DNA of 64,000 nt from an uncultured Nitrospirales bacterium. Its GTDB lineage: Bacteria; Nitrospirota; Nitrospiria; Nitrospirales; UBA8639. Below are positions 17,929 to 25,856 of this stretch, piece after piece. Location of the stretch: the NCBI GenBank assembly GCA_958295805.1, contig OY282373.1, forward strand, positions 591,001 to 655,000. Direction: 5' to 3'. Each line of letters opens with the position of its first letter. Position 1 is the first letter of the stretch. Made by a program: the position numbers and the translations under genes. The notes under the pieces are model-generated. The model did no database searches and was not told the DNA's origin. It saw only the letters and a program-made list of their open reading frames with translations.

Positions 17929-18258
17929 ATGAAATCGTATTACGTGTACATCATGACCAATCTGTCAAAGACACTGTATACTGGCGTCACGAACGATCTC
18001 ATTCGTCGGGTCTTCGAACATAAGCAAGGCGTGGGGAGTCAGTTCACACGGAAATATCGTATGACGCGCCTGGTCCATTTTGAAGAGACCCAAGACGTTC
18101 AGGCCGCACTGACCCGCGAAAAACAGATCAAAGGCTGGACCCGTGCCAAGAAACTCGATCTCATTAACGCGAACAATCCTGCGTGGAAAGACTTGGCCAC
18201 GGATTGGGATGCCTCGGAACGGCAACCTTCGGCACGCACCGTTGTAGAGAAATTCTGA
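17929..18258 (+). CDS. GIY-YIG domain endonuclease-like protein
   Basis: This 109-residue protein has YYVYIMTNLSKTLYTGVTNDL with the GIY/YIG tyrosines near residues 6 and 17, an Arg-rich helix (LIRRVFEHKQG), the conserved Glu/Lys region REKQIKGWTRAKKLDLI, and NPAWKDLA near the end. Stand-alone proteins of this type (UPF0213/YhbQ relatives) are small nuclease-fold proteins of unclear role. The gene interrupts the ccm cluster between the CcmE/D fusion and ccmE, and is bracketed by copies of the dispersed repeat. This looks like a small inserted cassette. The frame is intact. Confidence 0.9.
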   Translation: MKSYYVYIMTNLSKTLYTGVTNDLIRRVFEHKQGVGSQFTRKYRMTRLVHFEETQDVQAALTREKQIKGWTRAKKLDLINANNPAWKDLATDWDASERQPSARTVVEKF

Positions 18259-18718
18259 AGTTCAGCACGATAGTATGACACGTCTCCGTCATTCTGAGCG
18301 AAGCGCCTGCCCTGAGCCTCGAAGGGAAGAATCTCTAGATAAACAGCAGTTCCTTCACTTCGTTCAGGATGACAGGAAAAGGCAGGATGACGAGGGAAAA
18401 AGGCAAGATGACGGGGAAAAAGGCAGGATGACGGGGAAAATTCAGAATGACAGGGGACAATTCGGGATGATAGGGAAAGAACTAATTCTGAGATGACACT
18501 TGTCCGTCATACTGACACGTCTCTGTCATGCTGCCACTCCTCTGTCATTCTGAGCGAAGCGAAGAATCTGACAGGGAAAAGAGCAGGAGAATGATAAGTG
18601 AAGGACTAAAAATGACGGCCCGGGGGGATTGCGGATGATTGGCGGCCCGGGGGATTGCGGATGATCCCCGCGCATCCATGTATGAGATAGCGTACAGACA
18701 GGGGTAAGACAAATTCTC
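18259..18718. repeat. right copy of the repeats and simple tandem arrays before ccmE
   Basis: No gene is seen. In order there are a long-form CATTCTGAGCGAAGCG repeat (about 18288-18334), CTTCACTTCGTTCAGGATGACAGG in part, four to six copies of a 20-22 base unit around GGCAGGATGACGGGGAAAA (about 18360-18480), AATTCTGAGATGACACTT, a short-form repeat near 18543-18570, and two near-identical 26-base units around GGCCCGGGGGATTGCGGATGA (about 18618-18665). It separates ccmE from the upstream ccm genes, so ccmE may need its own promoter or read-through. Confidence 0.75.
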
Positions 18719-19168
18719 ATGAAATCCAGAAAAGTCGGCATGATCGTCAGTATACTTGTGGTCGGCGGAGCCTTGGCCTACCTCGCACTGGGAAATTTCG
18801 GGGACAACCTGGTTTATTTTTTCACCCCGTCTGAAGTCACAGCGTTTGCCCCGGACTACTATCAGAAGAAAGTCCGCGTGGGGGGAATGGTGGTGGAGGG
18901 GACCGTGAAAGCCCACCCGGACCGACTCGGATTGACCTTTGAATTGACGGATGGGGAAGCCACGATTCCCGTCACCTTCGACGGCATCCCGCCGGACCTG
19001 TTCAAAGAAGGTCAAGGAGCCGTGGTCGAGGGCTATTGGACCGATGCCCATCAATTCAAATCCAACCTCATCATGGCCAAACATTCCGAAGACTACATGC
19101 CCATTGAACTCAAACGCGCCGGCGTCGAACTCCCCCGCAAGGACTTCATGAAATCCCTGGTGCAATAG
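18719..19168 (+). CDS. ccmE: CcmE, periplasmic heme chaperone
   Basis: This 149-residue protein has an N-terminal membrane anchor (VGMIVSILVVGGALAYLAL) and an OB-type barrel (KKVRVGGMVVEGTV, FELTDGEATIPVTFDG, PPDLFKEGQGAVVEG). It ends with the flexible heme motif AKHSEDYMP, whose His covalently binds heme in the family. It shuttles heme from CcmC to CcmF/H. ccmF starts 16 bases after its stop. The N-terminal anchor and size are normal, so this is the functional CcmE and the upstream fusion is something else. Confidence 0.95.
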   Translation: MKSRKVGMIVSILVVGGALAYLALGNFGDNLVYFFTPSEVTAFAPDYYQKKVRVGGMVVEGTVKAHPDRLGLTFELTDGEATIPVTFDGIPPDLFKEGQGAVVEGYWTDAHQFKSNLIMAKHSEDYMPIELKRAGVELPRKDFMKSLVQ

Positions 19169-19184
19169 ACCTTCGACTTCTCCC

Positions 19185-21125
19185 ATGATTATCGAAATCG
19201 GACATTTTTCCGTTGTCACGGCGCTGGTGCTTTCGGCGTTGGGGATTGCCTCGTCCGTGCTGGCGCTCAAGACTCGTAACGTGGACTGGGTGCGAGTCGG
19301 GCGCATGGCCCTCACCTCGATTTTCATCCTCCTGTTCCTGGGCATGGCGTCTCTGGTGTATTCGTTCCTCGTTCGTGATTTTTCCGTCCACTACGTCGCG
19401 GCCACGTCGAATTCACAACTCCCGCTGTTTTACACCATCGCCGCGGTCTGGGGCGGCCATGAAGGCTCCCTCCTCTTGTGGGTCTTTATCCTCTCGGCGT
19501 TCAGTACGGTCGCGGTCTGGCTGCATTGGCGCACCCAGCCGGCCATCATGCCGTACCTCATCGGCGTGGAATGCCTGGTCATCATGGGCTTTCTCCTCCT
19601 GATTCTCTTTCTCTCAAGCCCGTTTGACCGGCTCATCCCGGCTCCGCCGGACGGCAAAGACTTGAACCCGTTGCTCCAGGACCCGGCCATGGTCATGCAC
19701 CCGCCGATGCTGTACATGGGCTACGTCGGGTTTTCGATTCCCTTTTCCTTTGCCATGGCCGCGTTGCTCTCCGGTCGTCTGGGCGAGGAATGGATCAAGG
19801 TGACCCAGCGGTGGACGGTGTTTGCCTGGTTGTGCCTGACCACGGGAATTCTATTGGGCGGCTACTGGGCCTATTATGAATTAGGATGGGGCGGCTACTG
19901 GGGCTGGGACCCGGTGGAGAACGCCTCCTTTATGCCCTGGCTGGTGGGCACGGCCTTTCTCCATTCGGTGATGGTGCAGGAAAAACGAAAAATGTTTCAG
20001 GTCTGGAATCTCTTTCTGATTATCGTGACGTTTTCGCTCTCGTTGATCGGCACCTTCCTGGTACGCAGCGGAGTCCTGACGTCGGTCCACACCTTTGCCA
20101 CGGACCCGGAACGTGGAGTGTACATTCTGCTGTTTGTGGCCACGATCATCGGCATTGCCTTCGGGTCGTTGCTGATGAGAGCCAACAAACTGAAGAGTCA
20201 GATTGAAATGGATTCCATGGTTTCGCGGGAGTCGGTGTTTCTCTTCAACAATCTGTTTTTCCTGGTTGCGGCGGCCACCGTCTTTCTGGGCACCCTCTAT
20301 CCCCTCATGATCGAGACGTGGAAAGGGGCCAAGGTGACCGTGGGACCGCCGTATTACAACGCGGTGTTCATGCCGGTGGCGTTGGGCCTCTTGTTTTTGA
20401 TGGGCGTGGGGCCCTACATCCCCTGGCGCAAAGCCTCCCCAGCCAGCTTGAAGAAACATTTTCGGGTCCCCCTCATCGTGGGACTGGCGTCAACCCTGCT
20501 GTTGTTGGCCTTCGGCGTTCATGGCGTCTTTGCACTATTCGGCGCCTTCGTCGTGGGATTTGCGGGCGCAGCCATTGTGATCGACTTCGGAAAGATTTCC
20601 CGGCTGTATGCGCGCAGAGAGTCCGTCAATCCGCTGAAGGGATTTCTGTCGGCCTTTCGCTCCAATCAACGGCGCTACGCCGGACTCGTGACGCACGTGG
20701 GCGTCCTGGTTCTGGTGGTCGGCATTATCGCATCGACCGTGTATCAAACGGAAAAAGTGGTCTCGCTACGGGTCGGGGATGAATTCATCCTTGATGAGTA
20801 TCGGGTCAAACTCGAACGAATTCATGAAGTCAGGGGGAAAAACTGGAACGCCCAGGAAGGCGTCTTTGAAGTCTACGAAGGGGACGCGCTGCTCACCAGA
20901 TTGCGCCCCCAGAAGCGCGTGTATGACGCCTCCCAAACTCCAACCACCGAATCCGCGATTTACGCAAAAAACATGGGACATATTTTTCTCACCATGCCGG
21001 ACGTGTCGCCTGAGGGAGTGGCCGTAGCCCGAGGCGTCATTAACCCGCTGATTCTGTGGGTGTGGGGCGGCGGCGGCATCATGGGACTCGGCGTGTTGCT
21101 GAATATATTCCGACCACGAAAATGA
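19185..21125 (+). CDS. ccmF: CcmF, heme lyase membrane subunit
   Basis: This 646-residue protein has about 14-15 membrane segments. The periplasmic tryptophan-rich motif WGGYWGWDPVENASFMPW lies near residue 240. Other conserved pieces are AAVWGGHEGSLLLWVF near 85, MHPPMLYMGYVGF near 165 and RSGVLTSVHTFATDPERG near 290, all with the histidines that ligand heme. It joins heme to apocytochrome c with CcmH. The last 100 residues hold the usual periplasmic loop and final helix. Start ATG 19185 is 16 bases after ccmE. Confidence 0.95.
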   Translation: MIIEIGHFSVVTALVLSALGIASSVLALKTRNVDWVRVGRMALTSIFILLFLGMASLVYSFLVRDFSVHYVAATSNSQLPLFYTIAAVWGGHEGSLLLWVFILSAFSTVAVWLHWRTQPAIMPYLIGVECLVIMGFLLLILFLSSPFDRLIPAPPDGKDLNPLLQDPAMVMHPPMLYMGYVGFSIPFSFAMAALLSGRLGEEWIKVTQRWTVFAWLCLTTGILLGGYWAYYELGWGGYWGWDPVENASFMPWLVGTAFLHSVMVQEKRKMFQVWNLFLIIVTFSLSLIGTFLVRSGVLTSVHTFATDPERGVYILLFVATIIGIAFGSLLMRANKLKSQIEMDSMVSRESVFLFNNLFFLVAAATVFLGTLYPLMIETWKGAKVTVGPPYYNAVFMPVALGLLFLMGVGPYIPWRKASPASLKKHFRVPLIVGLASTLLLLAFGVHGVFALFGAFVVGFAGAAIVIDFGKISRLYARRESVNPLKGFLSAFRSNQRRYAGLVTHVGVLVLVVGIIASTVYQTEKVVSLRVGDEFILDEYRVKLERIHEVRGKNWNAQEGVFEVYEGDALLTRLRPQKRVYDASQTPTTESAIYAKNMGHIFLTMPDVSPEGVAVARGVINPLILWVWGGGGIMGLGVLLNIFRPRK

Positions 21126-21201
21126 AAGGAACATTGTCGATTGCTGATTGCTTCAATCCAAAATCCTCAATCAAAAATCTACAATCAGCAATCTCTATCA
21201 G

Positions 21202-21741
21202 ATGACGCGCACCACGCAACTGATGATTCTCGTCGTGCTCTTCGCCTTATTCTCCTTGTTGTACCAAGGACTCTGGGGAGATCCGCGACACATCCCGACG
21301 GTCCTGGTGGGCACCCGGGCGCCCGTGTTTGAAGGGCCGGACGTGGAAACGGGAGAACCGCTCTCCTCCGAACGGTTCAAAGGCAAGGTGATCCTGGTGA
21401 ACTTCTGGGCCTCGTGGTGTCAGGAGTGCAAAATCGAGCATGACAACCTGCTGAGACTGCACGATGAATACAAGGATCATCCCGAATTCGTGATGCTGGG
21501 GATCAACTACCAGGATGAGCCGCCGAAGGCGCGCGCCTATTTGCAACGCCATGGGTCGAGCTTTTCGCACGTCCGCGACGTCAACGGCACGCTGGCCATT
21601 GATTTCGGCGTATACGGCGTACCGGAAACGTTCGTCATCGACAAAAATGGCGTCATTCGGCACAAATGGATCGGCCCGATCGTGGACGACGTCTACGCCA
21701 ATCTCACGCAGAACGTCCTGACCCCCTTACTGGAAGGTTGA
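21202..21741 (+). CDS. ccmG: CcmG/DsbE-like thioredoxin
   Basis: This protein of about 179 residues has an N-terminal anchor (QLMILVVLFALFSLLYQGLW) and a thioredoxin fold with NFWASWCQECKIEHDNLLRL (active-site CQEC near residue 75) and YGVPETFVIDKNGVIRHKWIG near 140, the GVPE and acidic loop typical of CcmG. It reduces the cysteines of the apocytochrome CxxCH site. CQEC is an unusual dipeptide between the cysteines, where the family usually has CPxC or CxPC. ATG 21202 is preferred; 21148 in the same frame would start inside a short AT-rich repeat between ccmF and this gene. Confidence 0.92.
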   Translation: MTRTTQLMILVVLFALFSLLYQGLWGDPRHIPTVLVGTRAPVFEGPDVETGEPLSSERFKGKVILVNFWASWCQECKIEHDNLLRLHDEYKDHPEFVMLGINYQDEPPKARAYLQRHGSSFSHVRDVNGTLAIDFGVYGVPETFVIDKNGVIRHKWIGPIVDDVYANLTQNVLTPLLEG

Positions 21742-21750
21742 TGTCGGATT

Positions 21751-22230
21751 GTGGATTTTCGATTGAAAAAATCAGCAATTCTTTTCTTGCTTCTCTGTTG
21801 CGTCGCCGTTCCTCACGAGGGGTCGGCAAAAGTCGTGGATGAAACGGAAATAGATCAACGGGTGCGCGAGATCGCCAAAACGCTTCGCTGCACCGTCTGC
21901 CAGACCGAAACGCTGTGGGAGTCCGGCGCGCCCTTGGCCCAGCAAATGCGGGAAGCCATTCGAACCCGCGTCAGTCAAGGCCAGACAGCGGAAGAAATCC
22001 GGGCCTACTTCCACGGCCGGTACGGCGATTACATCATGATGGCGCCCCCGAAAGAAGGGAGTAATTGGTTGATCTGGGTGGCGCCCTTTCTCTTGCTCGC
22101 GGTCGGCGGCGCATTATTATGGAGAGAAGTGAAACGTTGGGTGACCCGAACACCGGCGCTTCAGGTTGAATCGCCTCCTCCGCTGGATGAAGAGTCCCGA
22201 CGCCGCATTGAACGCGAATTGCAGCCGTAA
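21751..22230 (+). CDS. ccmH: CcmH (CcmL-type) apocytochrome thiol protein
   Basis: This 159-residue protein has a signal or anchor helix (SAILFLLLCCVAVPHEGSA), the redox motif TLRCTVCQTETL near residue 45, where LRCxxCQ is the family hallmark, and a helical bundle ending GRYGDYIMMAPPKEG. A C-terminal membrane helix (LIWVAPFLLLAVGGALLW) follows. It holds apocytochrome c through a mixed disulfide and presents it to CcmF. Translation starts at GTG 21751, nine bases after ccmG. The frame is normal in length. Confidence 0.94.
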   Translation: MDFRLKKSAILFLLLCCVAVPHEGSAKVVDETEIDQRVREIAKTLRCTVCQTETLWESGAPLAQQMREAIRTRVSQGQTAEEIRAYFHGRYGDYIMMAPPKEGSNWLIWVAPFLLLAVGGALLWREVKRWVTRTPALQVESPPPLDEESRRRIERELQP

Positions 22231-22252
22231 CCCTTGTGCAGCCGTACCCCCT

Positions 22253-22278
22253 GTCATTCTGAGCGAAGCGAAGAATCT
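22253..22278. repeat. short-form dispersed repeat
   Basis: One copy of GTCATTCTGAGCGAAGCG followed by AAGAATCT lies between ccmH and ccmI. It is the short form of the repeat seen at 17.8, 18.3, 18.5, 23.3, 44.4 and 47.1 kb. Confidence 0.85.
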
Positions 22279-22334
22279 CAATGATCGATCACACATTACA
22301 GCCATAACACGCGCTTGCAACCCCTGACCCCATC

Positions 22335-23252
22335 ATGTCGATCATCTTTCTCATCGCGTGTGCCGTGATCCTGCTCGGCGTGACGGCCGCGGTGTCCTCT
22401 CCATTGTGGCGTCACGACCCCACGACGCCAGAGTTGATTAGTCGGGAAGCCGCGGAAGATCAAGAACGAGCCGATCTTTCCGTGGAGCGGGAAGGACTGC
22501 GCCAGTCACTCCACGAACTTGACGTCGAACTTGCCCAGGGTCGGTTGGAACCGGCGGATTATGAACGATTGAAAGCCACGGACGAACGGCGCCTGCTGGG
22601 AGTCCTGGATCGACTCGCAGCCCTGACCGTCCCAAACTCCCCGTCGTCCGTCCCAGACCACGTGGAAAAACCCCGCGCCTGGGGATCGGCCACGGCGGCG
22701 AGCCTGATCGTGTTGACGTCGGCAATCGCGATCTACGGCTTTCTGCAATGGCAAACCATGAACCGGCTCGTGAACGCCCAAGCCGAAATGGCCGCACAAA
22801 TGCCGGACCCGCGGGACATGGTCGCCCGATTGGAAACCAGACTCAAAGAAAACCCCGACGACGTGCAAGGCCAGATGATGGCCGGTCGCTCCTACATGGC
22901 CCTGAACCGCGTGGAGGAGGCAAAGGCCGCGTATGAAACGGTGCTGAAACTTGACCCTCGGAACCATGAAGCCCATTACAACTTGGGCGTCATCATGATT
23001 GACGAACGCAAATTCGACGATCCAAAAATTTTCCAAATGGCCTTGAAACATTTCGACACGGTGTTGGTTGACCTGCCGAATCAACCCGGGGTCAACTGGT
23101 ATAAAGGCTTGGCCTTGTGGTATCTGAAACGGTATCGGGAAACCGAAGAATTCTGGGCCACCGCCCACAAAAATCTTCAACCCGGAAGCCAGGACGCCGA
23201 ATTCGTCAAACAGGCGCTCGCCAAACTACGAAAAGGCGAGACCCCATTTTAA
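22335..23252 (+). CDS. ccmI: CcmI-like TPR protein of cytochrome c maturation
   Basis: This 305-residue protein begins with a membrane helix (IIFLIACAVILLGVTAAV), then a coiled-coil or acidic stretch with the CcmI pattern (LRQSLHELDVELAQGRLEPADYERL split by a few residues). A second membrane helix follows near residue 120 (AASLIVLTSAIAIYGFLQW). A periplasmic TPR domain starts near residue 165 (VQGQMMAGRSYMALNRVEEAK, YNLGVIMID, WYKGLALWYLKRY). CcmI recruits apocytochrome to CcmFH. It is the last ccm gene and follows ccmH after a 104-base spacer with one dispersed repeat. Confidence 0.88.
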   Translation: MSIIFLIACAVILLGVTAAVSSPLWRHDPTTPELISREAAEDQERADLSVEREGLRQSLHELDVELAQGRLEPADYERLKATDERRLLGVLDRLAALTVPNSPSSVPDHVEKPRAWGSATAASLIVLTSAIAIYGFLQWQTMNRLVNAQAEMAAQMPDPRDMVARLETRLKENPDDVQGQMMAGRSYMALNRVEEAKAAYETVLKLDPRNHEAHYNLGVIMIDERKFDDPKIFQMALKHFDTVLVDLPNQPGVNWYKGLALWYLKRYRETEEFWATAHKNLQPGSQDAEFVKQALAKLRKGETPF

Positions 23253-23269
23253 CCACGGCATCCTCAACC

Positions 23270-23390
23270 CTCTATGTCGTCAGCCCTCTCTGTCATCAGC
23301 CCCCTCTGTCATTCTGAGGCCCCTTCTGTCATTCTGAGCGAAGCGAAGAATCTCCGAATATGTCATTCCGAACAAAGCGAAGAATCTCAC
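23270..23390. repeat. cluster of short-form dispersed repeats
   Basis: At least three full or partial copies of the CATTCTGAGCGAAGCGAAGAATCT element lie head to tail between ccmI and the symporter, one with a CC-for-CT and CAAAG variation. No gene is visible in the 199-base spacer. Confidence 0.8.
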
Positions 23391-23451
23391 CCCCAACCTA
23401 CGGAAAGCCGAGACCCCGTGTTAACCTTCTTTCCCCATCACCCATCCGTCC

Positions 23452-24888
23452 ATGAACCTCACCCAACGCATTGACGAGACGATCTCGCCGGTGACGGGCG
23501 CCATTTCCGACGTCGTCTTTTTTCCGATCAACGTCGCCGGCCTTGACGTGCCGGTGGTCGTCTTTTGGCTTATCACCGCGGGATTCATTTTCTCCTGGTA
23601 TTTCCGGTTTCCGAACGTGCGCTTGGTCGGTCTGGCCCTGAACGTCGTTCGCGGTCGGTACACGCGGGCCGACGAACCCGGCGATCTCACCCATTTCCAG
23701 GCGTTGAGCGCGGCGCTCTCCGGGACGGTCGGCGTCGGAAACATCGCGGGCGTGGCCGTGGCCATTTCGATTGGCGGTCCCGGCGCCACGTTCTGGATGA
23801 TTCTGGCGGGCCTCCTCGGCATGGCGACGAAGATGGTGGAGTGTACGCTCGGCGTCAAGTACCGTCGAATCAACGCCGACGGGACCATATCAGGCGGGCC
23901 GATGTATTACATTCGTGAGGGATTTGCGAAGCGCGGCCTGTCGAGATCCGGCCGATGCCTGGCGGCCCTCTTTGCCGTGTGCGGCCTCCTGGGGAGTCTC
24001 ACGCTCTTCCAGGTCAATCAGGCCTTCGCGCAATTTTCCCAAGCCACGGGCTTTCAAGACGGCCTGACGTTCGGGATTGTCATTGCCTTCATGGTGGGGC
24101 TCGTAACTATCGCCGGCGTGCGCAGGATCGGGGCGGTCGCCGAGACGATCGTCCCCCTGATGGCGTTCATCTACCTCGCAGCCGGGGTCATCATTCTCAG
24201 TCTGCACGTGGAGCAGATACCGGCGGCGTTCGTCAGCATCGTCGTTGAAGCATTCTCGCCGGAAGGCGTGGGCGGCGGCGTCATCGGCGCCATGATTATC
24301 GGCATCCAACGAGCCGTGTATTCGAACGAGGCAGGCGTCGGGTCCGCCCCCATTGCCCATTCCGCCGTGAAGACCAGGGAGCCGGCAAGTGAGGGGCTTG
24401 TGGCCTTGCTGGAACCGTGTATCGACACGGTGATCGTCAGCACGATGACCGCGCTCATTGTGATCGTCACCGGGGCATACAAAATCCACGGGCTCTCGGG
24501 AATTGAAATCACCTCGGCCGCCTATGCCACCGTCTTTCCGTGGTTTCCAAAGATTCTTGCGGTCGCCGTCATGCTCTTTGCCTATACGACGATGCTCACC
24601 TGGGCCTACTACGGCGTCAAATGTTGGACCTATCTCGTGGGCGAATCTCGTTGGGCCAATCTCGGCTACAAGTTGGTCTATTGTCTGCTCTTGTCGACGG
24701 GTGCCGTCATCTCCATGAATGCCGCACTCGATTTCGTGGACGCGATGTTCTTTGCAATGGCCGTCCCGAACGTGATCGCCCTCTACGTTTTAGGGCCTGA
24801 AGTCAAGCGTGAGATCGAAGGATACGTCGCCCGGATCAGAAGCGGCGACGTTCAGCAACTTGCGATTCGTGCAAAGCGTTCCGGTTGA
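23452..24888 (+). CDS. AGCS-family sodium:alanine/glycine symporter
   Basis: This 478-residue inner-membrane protein of 10-11 helices has the AGCS core: FQALSAALSGTVGVGNIAGVA near residue 80, ATKMVECTLGVKYR near 125, the SGGPMYYIREGFAKRGL loop near 148, and IQRAVYSNEAGVGSAPIAHS near 285. These residues bind substrate and sodium in the family. It probably takes up alanine or glycine. The ATG at 23452 follows a repeat-rich spacer, so it is likely outside the ccm transcript. Its 3' end converges with the CopD-like gene, 27 bases apart. Confidence 0.93.
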   Translation: MNLTQRIDETISPVTGAISDVVFFPINVAGLDVPVVVFWLITAGFIFSWYFRFPNVRLVGLALNVVRGRYTRADEPGDLTHFQALSAALSGTVGVGNIAGVAVAISIGGPGATFWMILAGLLGMATKMVECTLGVKYRRINADGTISGGPMYYIREGFAKRGLSRSGRCLAALFAVCGLLGSLTLFQVNQAFAQFSQATGFQDGLTFGIVIAFMVGLVTIAGVRRIGAVAETIVPLMAFIYLAAGVIILSLHVEQIPAAFVSIVVEAFSPEGVGGGVIGAMIIGIQRAVYSNEAGVGSAPIAHSAVKTREPASEGLVALLEPCIDTVIVSTMTALIVIVTGAYKIHGLSGIEITSAAYATVFPWFPKILAVAVMLFAYTTMLTWAYYGVKCWTYLVGESRWANLGYKLVYCLLLSTGAVISMNAALDFVDAMFFAMAVPNVIALYVLGPEVKREIEGYVARIRSGDVQQLAIRAKRSG

Positions 24889-24915
24889 CTGAACGGCTGA
24901 CGGATTTTGTGCGCA

Positions 24916-25386
24916 CTACGTCTTCGACAGATACGAGGCGACGAGCAAGATCGCCAGCGTCAGGACGAGGATGGTTTTTTGCACGGTATTGGCGCGTGAA
25001 GAAGCCGGGACGGAGGCGGGGACGTTCAGAGAAGGCTTGGAGGCAGGCGCATACGGGTCCATAATGAAATCATGAATGAGGATGAGCCCGAAGGCGATGA
25101 CAAACAAAAACAATTTAAGCATCAACACCACGCCCCAGACGGTCTCGATCCTCGCTGATCCGCTCTCATTCAACAACTGATACGCCCCGGTGAGGATCAA
25201 AGTAATCAGACTCGCCCACGCAATGGTTCGGAAGCGTTGACCCGACAGCCGGATCACCTCTTGAGCCGTTGGATCCGACGCCGCGTTCCGCACCGCCGGC
25301 GTCAGCACCAGTTGGGAAAAAATCAGCCCCCCTATCAGGATCACCACCGCAATGAGATGAATCCAGGTAATGAGATAATTAAGCAT
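24916..25386 (-). CDS. CopD-domain membrane protein
   Basis: This 156-residue protein has four hydrophobic segments: NYLITWIHLIAVVILIGGLIF, TIAWASLITLILTGAYQLL, VLMLKLFLFVIAFGLILIHD, and KTILVLTLAILLVASYL. Single histidines in the first and third helices (WIHLIAV, LIHD) resemble the CopD/DUF2269 copper-resistance family. Members are proposed to bind or move copper or to carry heme. The role here is not certain. A proline/serine linker precedes the last helix. It is followed downstream only by the convergent symporter. Confidence 0.78.
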   Translation of the reverse strand: MLNYLITWIHLIAVVILIGGLIFSQLVLTPAVRNAASDPTAQEVIRLSGQRFRTIAWASLITLILTGAYQLLNESGSARIETVWGVVLMLKLFLFVIAFGLILIHDFIMDPYAPASKPSLNVPASVPASSRANTVQKTILVLTLAILLVASYLSKT

Positions 25387-25639
25387 GATGGCAGACCGAA
25401 CAGAACACGTTCAGGTCCTCCCTACCAATCTTCTTGAAGTGCCAGCAAGTCTTCTACCCAGTCCCCGCCAACCCCCTCTCCCCCGAAGAGGTCCGGGGTG
25501 GGTACAAACCGGCTTGGTGCGGCCCCGACGGGTGCGTCGTCGGGTGGCGTCCGATCCGCGGGTGCTGGTGGGCGGCCCGGCGCCGGGTCAGAGTTGACGT
25601 GCGGATTTCACGGGGGAGCGTCGGCTTGACGAACCTTTC
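25387..25639. other. gene-poor spacer
   Basis: A plus-strand frame from TTG 25434 has two Cys pairs in a Gly/Pro/Trp-rich setting (KPAWCGPDGCVVGW), but it lacks a good start and I cannot place it in a family. Nothing else is evident here. Confidence 0.3.
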
Positions 25640-25825
25640 TTACAGCAGTTCGTTGATTTTCACTCGGCGGTACGTACTATCCACGATCCGATAGAAAAAT
25701 CTGAGCACGTCAACCAGATCAAACCAGAACCCGCAATTCACGCATCTGGCATAGAGGCGTCGATTCATGGTGGTGTAATGCCGTTCCACCAGCATCAGCC
25801 CGTTGCACTTGAGACATTCCATCAT
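25640..25825 (-). CDS. small zinc-ribbon protein
   Basis: This 61-residue protein begins MMECLKCNGLM and has a second pair in CVNCGFWFDLVD, so four cysteines (CxxC ... CxxC) can bind one zinc ion. The spacing of about 24 residues between pairs is that of a classic zinc ribbon. The rest is basic and aromatic (RVKINELL at the end). Its function is unknown. ATG 25825 is favoured, since an in-frame start at 25882 would overlap the next gene and adds only Arg/Pro-rich residues. It lies 31 bases downstream of the FG-GAP lipoprotein in the same direction and may share its transcript. Confidence 0.68.
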   Translation of the reverse strand: MMECLKCNGLMLVERHYTTMNRRLYARCVNCGFWFDLVDVLRFFYRIVDSTYRRVKINELL

Positions 25826-25856
25826 GAATTTCCGTTGAGCGTTTCGCCGGCCACGG

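Noticed and set aside
25434-25694. A Cys/Trp/Gly-rich frame between the CopD-like and zinc-ribbon genes.
   Set aside because: It needs a TTG start without a ribosome site and ends in low-complexity Arg/Val residues; kept only as a weak note on the spacer.
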